Assembly: GCA_022577435.1 (NCBI GenBank)
Contig: JAKOON010000042.1
Location: 2,815,983-2,879,982 of the forward strand
Source: Embiotoca jacksoni
Lineage: Eukaryota; Chordata; Actinopteri; Embiotocidae
Direction of reading: 5' to 3'
Length of the DNA: 64,000 bases
The translations under genes and the position numbers were made by a program. The first letter of the stretch is position 1, and every line of letters starts with the position of its first letter. Under the pieces are notes generated by a model. The model saw only the letters and a list, made by a program, of their open reading frames with translations, did no database searches and was not told the origin of the DNA. Shown here in pieces: positions 34,465 to 45,300 of the stretch.

Positions 34465-37275
34465 AGGGACAAAAAAAAACAAAAAACAGGAGACAGAGGC
34501 AAACATCTGGATTAAGAGTCATCAGAAAAGGTTGAGCCACAAGTATTAATATATTGCACTAAATTCCTGCCAGGTGTTATTTGTCATTATTGTTTTTTCG
34601 TTGTTTGTACTCCGTACGATTTTAAAACTTTGGCGGAAGCGTTTTGATTTTTCTCAATTTCACGTGCTGTTTCATAATAATAACTCTGTTTCTATTTAAT
34701 TAAGACAATTAAACTTCACTTGTTGCTTTTGGTTAAATAAACAGTGGAGGCCTCCCTTTGGATTTAGAATAAGTACCTGCACAGCGAGTATTGATGGATT
34801 TATGATTAATTATGTAATTAAACCTAAAAAAAAACAGCAATTTCAAGTAAACAAAACACTCATGGAGATATTATCTTGGCCTTCCTGCAAACGTTGGTCA
34901 TGACATTGTTCAAGCTCAATATCTGTATTTTAAAATTGAACCACCGAGCCTTTAAAATGCATGTTGCTTATTTTATATTTGAACTCCATTTGTGTTTAAT
35001 TTTATGCATTTGATCTGTTTCTTATGCATCTCATTTCTTTTCTATATTTTTAAATGTTCCTTTATATAAAATTTCTAAATTTTCAAAATAATTAAGGCAA
35101 AATTTTGGGTAAAAGTAAAAAAAAAAAAGTGAACTATTTCCAGTCTTCAGTTTCATATAATGTAATATATAATATTCCTCGCTGAGAACTTAAAGCTACC
35201 TGACGTTAGAAATTAAAGGAGAAAACCAAATGTGAGTTTGTTTTAACCACAAACAAAAAAGAGTACATTTAGTCTAATAAATAAATGACCGATTTTTCAG
35301 TTTCAATACATTTTGACACCAAAAATGAATGTTTCTCACTCAGCTGTGAGGTTTTGAAATCATATCAAAAACAAAATATTTATATTAAGTTGCAGCACAT
35401 TTATCTCTGTGGCATCATTCCTGCAATGTGTCAGTTTCAAAGTGCTTTACAGACATGTAACTTAAAAAAGGATCGAAAGTAGAAGAAAGTGGGAACGTAC
35501 AAACTAATGTGGAGCAAATACTGAAATTAAAAAATAAAGATGTTAAAGGAAAATAAAAGTCTGTCAACAGTCCACAGGTGAAATAATATAATAATATAAT
35601 AACGTCTGTGTATATTTAAAAAAAAACATACAATAAGTAAACACGAGTGTTTGGTCTCATACATATTAAATCTGATGATATTGTGATCAATGATGCAGTA
35701 AATTTGTTCCAGTAATGAACACAAAGCAGTTGGAGAGTTTTTTCTCCCAATAAAACCTCTTTTGATCCTTTTAAAGTTTAAAAATCAAAAATCACATCAT
35801 TCTGTTTTCTCTATCAGATTCTTCCGGCTCCCAAAATTCCATCTGATATGTTGATTTCTTTGCCAACTTTGCTTTAATTTTCCATAAAGTTCTGCATGTT
35901 TGAACAACGTTTGGTGGCACAGCATGAGTTTTTTTGGGTTTTTTTTTGTGCACTCCAACAGGTACGAACTCGTAGCATCGTTTTTATTCAAATCACTGCA
36001 GTCATAAACTCATTACGTCACGGCTCGCCGGTTTGATTTAGTCCATCAAATCAGCGCTTGGTGTGAAAATATGATCCATGTTGTCAGTAACGTCCAAAGA
36101 TTAAATGATGAACACAACACACCTGCAGTCAAAGTGGTTTTTAGCGGCTGGTTTTCGCCAAAAATTCAAACAACAAACACAAGAAAATACTGAATGTTAA
36201 ATACTATACAGGAAATCATCGCGACGTTCACAGTGAATAAAAGTTGTGATTTATCGCGCTGCCTTGTAGGAACATACCGCTCTGTGTCATCTCATCATGA
36301 TAAGCTGAAATCTTTCCCTTCATGCTTGTGATTGAAAAAAAAACAACCTGCCGCTCGCCGTTGGCACTTTTGATCAGCTTACGAATCTCACAGCAAAAAA
36401 ATAAAAAATAAAAAAAAAATATCCCCCAAAAAAGAGAGCGCAACTCACCGTGTCTCGCAGGGACCGACTCTTCAAGTGTTTCCTCCACCTTCTCTTCTTT
36501 GAAACAACGCACTCAGCTTTTTTTTCCCCTTCACCTTCCCTCTCATCACTCCCTCCTCCGTCTTGGGTGAGTTTCCATCAGAAACCCACCCAGATTTCCC
36601 TCTAATCCTCCCAAGTCCATCTGTTACTTTCCCTCCCTATACAGCGCCTCCTCTCTCCTCTCTCCCTCTCTCTCTCTCTCCCTCCATCTCCCCTTCCTTT
36701 TTTCTTCATCTCTCTCCTCTTCTGTCACTCGTAACCTCCGTGACCTCTGCTTCTATAGGGATTAAACCGACAGCATAGTATAGAGCGGCTCGGCTGGAGA
36801 TGAGTGCGATGGTGTTGTAACCTCGTGTTACATACAGCTCCTTAAACTTCAGCCTCTTTGTTAACGCACACACGGGGAAATGACTGGAAAGACGCTGGGA
36901 TTGGAAAAAAAACAAAACGAGGGAAGCTTGTAGCAGAATTAGAAAAAAAACAACAAAAAAAGAATCGACGTAACAGTTGCTCAAGATTTGTGGAAGTCAT
37001 GTAATCGTACAACTCGACCTGTGACATTCAGGGGAGCGTTTAGAAACTGTTTGTTTGTGCTTCTATATCGAGGGCATAAAATGTCCAAAACAAACCACGA
37101 GATTAACAAGAGACGCTTTTTCTGAATCTCCTAAACCGAATCGCACACTAATGCTTTTTACTTGAAGTTCATACTGTAAATACCCTTAAAAAAAGTGTAC
37201 TGTTGCATGTATTATGTATACAATGGGGACATAGCACTTCATCACAGAAATGCACTGTGACCTTTGACCCTCTCG
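34465..37275. other. Gene-poor AT-rich stretch
   Basis: No recognisable coding sequence. Contents are poly-A runs, a CT-rich tract at 36640-36720 and AT-rich filler. Confidence 0.55.
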
Positions 37276-37310
37276 CATTTTACTCCAAACGGCCCGTTTG
37301 GAGTAAAATG
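37276..37310. repeat. 35-bp perfect palindrome (17-bp arms, 1-bp centre)
   Basis: The left arm CATTTTACTCCAAACGG and right arm CCGTTTGGAGTAAAATG are exact reverse complements around a single C. The right arm ends exactly where repeat copy C begins at 37311. Confidence 0.97.
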
Positions 37311-37550
37311 AAAAACAGGTCTTCTTGAATCTTCTTTTCTAATGAATGAGGGATTATTTTCAGATGGACCTCCAGAAAACTAATAAGAAGGAGTGACTTT
37401 AGCTAACAACACCGAGATAACTGATGGACACATTTTATTCACTTTGGATTTGATGAGAGAAGTTGAATGGGAGTCTATGGAGCCGGAGGCTTTTTGGAGC
37501 CGACCTCTAGTGGCGCTCGCTGGTATTGCAGCTGAAGACACTTCCACAAT
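37311..37550 (+). repeat. Interspersed repeat family X, 5'-truncated copy C
   Basis: From AAAAACAGGTCTTCTTGAAT to TGGTATTGCAGC it appears identical to copy A except for one base (GGCGCTCGC against GGCACTCGC) by eye. It lacks the first ~145 bp of A, including the GTGACCATATTTGG start. Confidence 0.93.
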
Positions 37551-37554
37551 GTCT

Positions 37555-39475
37555 AAAATGACTTCATGTGCTAACAAACTCCGGTTTGTTTACATTTGAA
37601 TATTTCACTCCCATATATTCATGACTTCAGTCTGTTCAAATTGTCACATTTACACAACAAAGAGGACTCGAGTGTGAACGGGTTGTAAACTTTCCTTCCA
37701 AGAGGAAAGAGGAGGAAAATAACAAAGTTACAAAGATCAGGCAGGTGAATACAATAAAAACTAAACACAAGGTGTCGCCAATATTTAAAGAGCTCTCTGT
37801 ATGTTTCTGTTACTGCACTAACATGTCGACGCTGCGACTGCATCCTTTTACTAATCCTGTGACGCCTCGCTGATCAGTCCGATTTAGAGGGATTATACCG
37901 ATTTATAGACACAGAAGTCATAATTAGGAATAAATATAATTATGTTGTGTCAATATATCGGTTAAAAACAAATGTAAACTCAGGATATATTGGCCTTAAA
38001 GGTTTCAATACGTCCCACATTTGTGTTCTTAAACTAAGAATAATGTTTCATATTGTGACACATTTTTTTTTTTTATCACTTAAAAGGTCTTTGATCAGCA
38101 GAGCATGAAAAAAAAAAAAAGTATTTATAGTTGCAATTATTTTGAAACTGTGCCGCTCTAAATAAGAAGGTTTATGTAATCTGTGAATGAAAAGGCAACA
38201 CAAGGACTCGACCGGCCGTCGTGTCCTAATGTTACACACTAACTTGTTGAATCCCCAATCCCCCCCCCCCCCCCCGCCCCGCCCCGCCCCCCCTCTTCCT
38301 TTCTGTTTTTAGACTCTTTAAGCCCCGCCCTCTGAGACTCAGATCTGGCTCAGCTGTCAATCATACTGTTCCTGCTCTTCTCACCAAATTCTGTTCAGTT
38401 AGCATCAGACATTTAAGAGTGGAGGGAGACTGTGATGCACCAATTAGGAAATGTTTCAGTCATATCTCTTGATATATTTGGCTTTTAATATGCAAATTGC
38501 ATCAACTCCATGAAGCGTTTCACACACCGACTGTAATATGTTGCGTGCAAACATGTGTGTTCATGGCCCTCTTGTGGCGGCAGTGAGGAAGTTCGTACTG
38601 GTTGGAAATCAAAGGGAATCTGCAATTTCATAGAACAGAAAATTTAGCAAATCTTGAGAAACAAAAGATGTAAAAATGAGACACAGAAAAAGTCGGCGGT
38701 GAGAACAGTAAGCGTGTCGCTTAGTGTGCCATTTTATTTCTCAAATGTACTGTATACTGTCACAGTTTACAACACAGCGTTAAATTCAAATACACGGCAA
38801 AATAAAGCCATTTCATACAAAAATTAAATCTGAAAAAAATCATAACAGTCGCGCGGACTGGTCGTCATTCTGATCCCTCAAACAACTGACGGACGTCTCT
38901 AAATCCATTTCCCCGCCAACGTACGGGTCCGTGAAACACAAACAAAGCTAACGATTCAAAAACTACGCGACCTCGACTCTGACTGCTTCCAGCGTGGCTT
39001 CGGTTTACTGGTTTTTCTCGAACTCGTAAAGTCACGATTCATCCGGCTGCTGTTCACCTGAATGAAACGGCGGCTCCAACGTGGCTGCATGAAGTAAAAG
39101 TGAAGCCTTTTGTTTCCCTTTCAGTCAAAGTGTGAGTTGAAATATTTTCAGTAATCGCTCGCACAGCGAATAAATGAGGGCAAGCACACACACACGAACG
39201 ACTACAGGAGAGCGATGCGCTCAGACGGCATGCACGAATGGACGAAGGTGAAATGTTCGTGTTCGGTGTTTATTGAAGCTCAACGTCGCCCACGCGATCA
39301 ATACCAGGCGATTACGCTGCGACGAAAGTTGACCTGAATTCATCTTCGTTGGACTCCGAATGCTGCGTCGATAATTTAATCAAGCAATAAATCAATGAAT
39401 AAATAGCTCAATAAATAGTTACTCCTGATTGTAACACTCTGATATACAGTATATTTCAAGGTTTATCTGTAATTA
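37555..39475. other. Gene-poor stretch
   Basis: No coding exon recognised. Contains a poly-C tract at 38262-38290 and AT-rich DNA. Confidence 0.55.
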
Positions 39476-39479
39476 CTTC

Positions 39480-39524
39480 CACTATTTACATCAGCACGAT
39501 ACATACATATACACATACATATAC

Positions 39525-39563
<39 letters not shown>
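39480..39563. repeat. TA/CA-rich microsatellite flanking the Tc1 insertion
   Basis: Alternating TATA and CATA units run up to the left end of the Tc1-like element. A matching TA/TG then CA-rich tract (41182-41285) follows its right end, so the element sits inside one microsatellite. Confidence 0.9.
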
Positions 39564-41181
39564 CACAGTGGTGTGAAAGTGTTTGCCCCCTTCCTGATTT
39601 CCAATTTTTTTTTGCATGTCTGTCACACTTAAATGTTTTAGATTATCAAACAAATTTAAATATTAGTCAGAGATAACAAGTAAACACAAAATGCCGTTTT
39701 TAAATGAAGGTTTTTATTATTAAGGGAGAAAAACAATCCAAACCCACATGGCCCTGTGTGAAAAAGTGTTTGCCCCCTCCTGTTAAAACACAACTTAACT
39801 GTGGTTTATTACACCTGAGTTCAATTTCTCCAGTCACACCCAGGCCTGATTACTGACACACCTGTTCTCAATCAAGAAATCACTTCAATAGGACCTGCCT
39901 GACAAAGTGAAGTAGACCAAAAGATCCTCAGAAGCTAGACATCATGCCCAGAGCCGAAGAAATTCAGGAACAAATGAGAAAGAAAGTAATTGAGATCTAT
40001 CAGTCTGGAAAAGGTTCTAAAGCCATTTCTAAAGCTTTGGGACTCCAGAGAACCACAGTGAGAACCATTATCCACAAATGGAGAAAACATGGAACAGTGG
40101 TGAACCTTCCCAGGAGTGGCCGGCCGACCAAAATTACCCCAAGAGAGCAGCGACGACTCATCCGAGAGGTCACAAAAGACCCCACAACAACATCCAAAGA
40201 ACTGCAGGCCTCACTTGCCTCAGTTAAGGTCAGTGTTCATGACTCCACCATAAGAAAGAGACTCGGCAGAAATGGCTGCATGGCAGAGTTCAAAGACCAA
40301 AACCACCGCTGAGCAAAAAGGACATTAAGACTCGTCTCATTTCTCCAGAAAACATCTTGATGATCCCCGAGACTTTTGGGAAAATACTCTGTGGACTGAC
40401 GAGACCAAAGTTGAACTTTTTGGAAGGTGTGTGTCCCGTTACATCTGGCGTAAAAGTAACACGGCATTTCAGAAAAAGAACATCATACCAACAGTAAAAC
40501 ATGGTGGTGGTAGTGTGATGGTCTGGGGCTGTTCTGCTGCTTCAGGACCTGGAAGACTTGCTGTGATAAATGGAACCATGAATTCTACCGTCTACCAAAA
40601 CATCCTGAAGGAGAATGTCCGGCCGTCTGTTCGTGACCTCAAGCTGAAGCCAACTTGAGTTCTGCAGCAGGACAATGATCCAAAACACACCAGCAAGTCC
40701 ACCTCTGAATGGCTGAAGAGAAACAAAATGAAGACTTTGGAGTGGCCTCGTCAAAGTCCTGACCTGAATCCTGTTGAGATGCTGTGGCATGACCTTAAAA
40801 AGGAGGTTGGTGCTGGAAAACCCTCCAATGTGGATGAATTACAACAACTCTGTAAAGATGAGTGGGTCAACATCCCTCCACAGCTGGAAAAGACTCATTG
40901 CAAGTTATCACAAACGCTTGATTGCAGTTGTTGCTGCTGAGGGTGGTCCAACCAGTTATTAGGTTTAGGGGGCAAACACTTTTTCACACAGAGCCATGTG
41001 GGTTTGGATTTTATTTCTCCATTAATAATAAAAACCTTCATTTAAAAACGGCATTTTGTGTTTACTTGTTATCTCTGACTAATATTTAAATTTGTTTGAT
41101 GATCTGAAACATTTAAGTGTGACAGACATGCAAAAAAATAAGAAATCAGGAAGGGGGCAAACACTTTTTCACACCACTGTG
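39564..41181 (+). mobile_element. Tc1/mariner-type DNA transposon (about 1.6 kb, IR/DR type)
   Basis: The ends are CACAGTGGTGTGAAAGTG on the left and its complement CACTTTTTCACACCACTGTG on the right, a TA dinucleotide precedes the left end, and the inverted repeats extend about 210 bp. Each arm carries a second inner copy of the GTGTGAAAAAGTGTTTGCCC phrase (about 39756-39778 left, 40970-40992 right), the IR/DR layout of fish Tc1 elements. The interior encodes a broken transposase. Right after the right end the expected TA is TGTA, so one flanking dinucleotide has changed or slipped. Confidence 0.93.
39944..40960 (+). pseudogene. Tc1-like transposase, inactivated
   Basis: The first 110 or so codons from ATG 39944 form the paired-like DNA-binding domain (helix-turn-helix AISKALGLQRTTVRTIIHKW, GRPTKIT linker). 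The frame then shifts near 40280. Later parts of a DD34E catalytic domain are readable in other frames: first Asp in WTDETK (about 40390), the GGGSVMVWGC motif (about 40503-40530), second Asp in QQDNDPKH (about 40668-40690) after an in-frame TGA at about 40656, and Glu in SPDLNPVE (about 40755-40780). The tail is also disrupted. With at least one frameshift and one or more stops it cannot make active enzyme. Confidence 0.9.
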
Positions 41182-41183
41182 TG

Positions 41184-41189
<6 letters not shown>

Positions 41190-41217
<28 letters not shown>

Positions 41218-42380
41218 TAACACACACAGCACACCCGCTGCATGCACACAGGTCACACCATACACACACACACCATACACACACAGCTGGCCATGTATAA
41301 ATGTAATGAAAACCTAAAAGTCGGTGCTGTCACAGAATCAGACGACACTCCAAGAACACACAGACTCAAAGTTAGGAGCTCTGCTTCTTCAGGCTTGTGC
41401 AGGAACAACAACAACAACAAAAATCCAATAAATCTATTCCAAATATTTCAGTTTATATGTTTTGCTGCATATATTGAATTTATTGGATATTTTAATAGAT
41501 GGACGTGTGTAGATCTGAAGGACTGAGGGGAGGCGGGTATAATCTGAGGAGCTGGAGGGTTTAATTAAAGGACCAATAAGTGGTTTTGCATGTTTTTGCC
41601 CTTAAAAGTTGTGTATTTATCACCGTCCATCATCTACAGCGTAATATATATTTTTCACATTGCTTCCTACCTTTCAGGAAGCCACTGATTTCAGCCCACC
41701 GAGTCAAAAGTCGGATTATTTTATGTTATTTTAAAAAGTAAGGTCTTATTTTTAAGTTAATTAAATTTAGTCTGATCTTTTAATGCCGTCAGCGTTTCCC
41801 CACGTTTTCTCTTTAAAGATGTATAACTATTTGATAAACATCCCTAAATAAGGTTGCAGCCACTCTGAAGGGCGGACCAATCAGCGACCACGTTTGTCCC
41901 GCCCCCGCCTTCCCCGTGATTGGACGGCTGGTGACAACGACGAGTGCAGCGTTGATATTTTTTTTACTCTGACTGACTGGAAAGCTTTTTTGGGGGAAAA
42001 TCGCTGAGCATTGAGCTCAGAATAAACGTTCAGCACCTCGTCAAGCTGCAAACGATTTAACAAATACGCTGTAATCAGGGAAAACCGTTTTGCTGAACAC
42101 GTAGGTGGCAGAGTGTCGGCCGGTTTTCGGCCCAGTAGGGTGGAGTTCTATACATTATGGAGCATGACCAGACTCATATTCATGCAGTGAAATAAGTCCT
42201 GGTTCATGACATGATGAACAGAAACCAGTGGCGACCTATGAAGCTACAGAGTAAAGTACACACTACAATAAAGGGCTAAAACATGTGAAACTTCTTTGTG
42301 TGCTTTAACTAGCTGCCCAAAATCCAAATCAAAGACACGTTTGATTTGGACTAAGGAGAGAAACTTTACACTTCAAGTTG
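41190..42380. other. Intergenic DNA and epsin 3' flank
   Basis: Microsatellite remnants, then AT-rich DNA without coding content. The right part should be the 3'UTR of the minus-strand epsin gene. Confidence 0.5.
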
Positions 42381-45300
42381 TCAGAACAGGAACGGGTTGT
42401 TGTTTTTGTTCCCCGTCTCGTCCAACCTGCTGCCTGGAGGGACTTTGCTCGTAGTCGGAGGAGTGGAACCACCGAAGTGACCCACTCCTGCTGCACGATT
42501 CCCCCCGAAGGAACTGGACTGAACCACTGCTGGTCCCAATAAGTAGGAGCCTGGATATCCAGACTGTACCATTCCCACTCCTCCACAGGGGGAGGTCAGG
42601 TTAAGTCCCACTTGCGGATTCCAGATTCCAGAAAGGGGTTCCACCATTCCCGTTTGTGGAGCCACCTGAGCTGCCTGAAGCACACTGAAGGCAGAATAAG
42701 ACGCTCCCAGAGAGTGTGACGGGGAAGGATTGGCTGCTCCAAATGTGGGAGAAGGTGCGCCATGTGAGGGCACGGGGGGGGCGGAGCCAAAAGGATTGCA
42801 GTGCGGAGCTGGTGTTCCAGCAAAAGCCCCTGATCTTAGCACAGGACCGGGTGCCATGCCCCTCGCTTTGAAAGCGCCTGGGAAACGAGGAAGAGTGTGA
42901 CGGGAGGATGGAGGGATGAAGGAGGAGGAGGGAGGAGGGGGGTACAGTTCAAAGTATTCCAGCAAAGAGAAAATGCGCCAAAGCAGAGCAGAGAGAGGGG
43001 TGAGAAGAGTTATACTGTACATCTGCTGGTTAATAGACACGAGAGTAACTTCAATAGGTCACTAATGCTCACATACACAACATCTACACAGCACAGAGAC
43101 CACGGGGGAGGAAAAAACACACCACCACGATAAGCTGTTCCATACAAACCTAGTGGTAAACATCTACCTGTCAGTCACACCGTCTCTCTCTCTCTCTCCC
43201 CCCCACCTCTGTGCACTAAAGAGTTCGGCTGAGCAGTCGAGGAGTGCATTTAAAACATCCGCAGGAAGTGACTAATGCTTAAGTGTCTCGATGGTTTGTC
43301 AGTCTGTTGAGGGTTGATCATGCATCCGTTGGACTCAAGCGCACCACAAGTAATTCCACACGAAGCCTTCGCCAAAAAAAAAAAAAAGAAGTTATTTTCC
43401 ACCCATAGCGAAGCGTTTTTTCTGTCCTTACCGAGGGCTTGTGTTCGGGCGGCGGGCGGGTCGACGAGGGGGCGCTGTCGGGGTTTGGGGTCGGAGGAAA
43501 ACAGGTCGTCCAGGTCGACCAGCGACGCCCCCGCCGAGCCCAAGAACGAAGCCGTCTTTCTGTACATCTCCTCTCGCTGCACTGGTCGCTTTCCTGCAAT
43601 AAAATAAAGGTCCGATTCTGCTCTAAAAGGTGTTTTCTTTTTGGAGGGGGGGAGAAAGGGAGGAGACAGGTCAGGGAGGAAAAGAGAGCAAAGCGGAAGA
43701 GAAGGTTAATCGATTAAGACTGTTAGCCCACTGCTGGCTGATGGGAGGATGGAGGTGAAATGGAGAAAAATGGAGGGAAATAGTCGCACAAATGCGAATG
43801 TGCTTTCATGCAGAAACCCAGCGGCAGGAACACGGTTCCGTTTTCAAGAGTTACCGTTTTCAGCCCGACGCCTAGTGATTAAAAACAAGCATTAACTTTA
43901 GCGGACGAGTTAGAACAAAGATTTAGTTGATTTAATAGGCACGAAGCGTTTTGTTGCAGAGTACAAAGCTGACGGTGATGGTTGGCTCATAATGGATGAA
44001 GGGATGGATCATAGAAATACGTCCTCTGATAAGACGGTCAAGGTCGATTTACCTGTGCCGTTGCCACTTGGTGCACCCCAGGGATCACTGGTTTTCGACG
44101 CCCCATCTCCAAAAGGGTCACTGGATGGGAGGGAGTCCGAGGGGGGGGCTGGCGTTCCCCATGCATCGTCTGTACTGACTGGAGCTGAAGCTAGGTTGGT
44201 AAATAAATGAGGCACAAACAGCAGACAGCAGTAATGTACAGGTGGGAATAAAATATTTGGTTTGGAAATTGGAAATCTCTACGTACTGCTTATTGTTGAG
44301 TGTGCAATATACAGGGAGGAGTGAATGAGTGAACAAGGGGGCGACTGTGGACATTGGCCCGGTCGGGGACTTTGACTCTGGTGCTCTGATCACTTATTCA
44401 GCATCTTTTCCATTCGAATGGCTGTTTTTATATCGTGATTTTTTTTCCCAGGGTGTCTTTTAAACAGACTGGGACACTGTCTTGCCTATAGACCAACCAA
44501 CCTTCTTCTTCCGAGAGCTTCCTTAGGTTTAGTAGCGTTTATTCACATAGCTGAGCTCCACCCAAAGCAGCTGTCTAATACCAAGTGAACCTTAAGTTCG
44601 GAATATTTTGTTACGTTAATGTGTTCTCGAGTACCAAGAATGGCCATCTAACATTCAAGCATTAATTTATTTTGTATCTTACCTGGAGCTCCCCATGGGT
44701 CGCCGTCTGGTTTGGATGAATCCCCAAATGGATCAGAATTATCCAGGGGTAAGGAGGCACTTGCTCCGTTCCCCCAGGGGTCTCCACCCTTTGTTTCCTT
44801 TGGAGCAGATGGTTCCCCCCAAAGATCGGACCCGGTTCCGAGTGGAGAACTGGCCGGAGCTCCCCACGCATTTGCGCTGCCTTGGGGGGAGCTTGCTGGA
44901 GGGTCATTGAAGGGATCTGACGCATCATCTTTCGGTGGACTGGACGGCGCTGCGAAGGGGTCCTCTTTAGGGGGCGTTGTTGGTGCAACAAAGGGTTTGT
45001 CCTTTGTAGCTTTGGATGTTGTCGAGAAAGGATCCCCTTGAGGTGATGTCGTTGGTGCGGCAAAGGGGTCGTCGTTTGTAGGCTGGGAAGGTGTCGAGAA
45101 AGGATCCTCTTTAAGGGGTGTTGTTGGTCCAGCAAAAGGGTCGTCCTGAGCAGGTTTGGTTGGCGCAAAGAAAGGATCTTCTTTAGGAGGTGTTGTGGGA
45201 GCAGTGAAGGGGTCATCTTTAGACGATGCTGGTTCTGCAAATTGGTCTTCTTTTGGGGGTGTTGATGCTGGAGCAGTGAAAGGATCGTCGTTTGGGGTGC

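Noticed and set aside
36228..36512. Minus-strand frame with a good donor (ACACG|GTGAGT near 36447)
   Set aside because: No acceptor, no ATG-initiated frame and no homology. At best a 5'UTR exon of the gsg1l2-like gene.
42878..43040. Upstream extension of the last epsin exon (open to 43040 on the minus strand)
   Set aside because: A clean acceptor TTTCCCAG at 42878 joins in phase to the previous exon. The extension is Pro/Ser-rich intron sequence.
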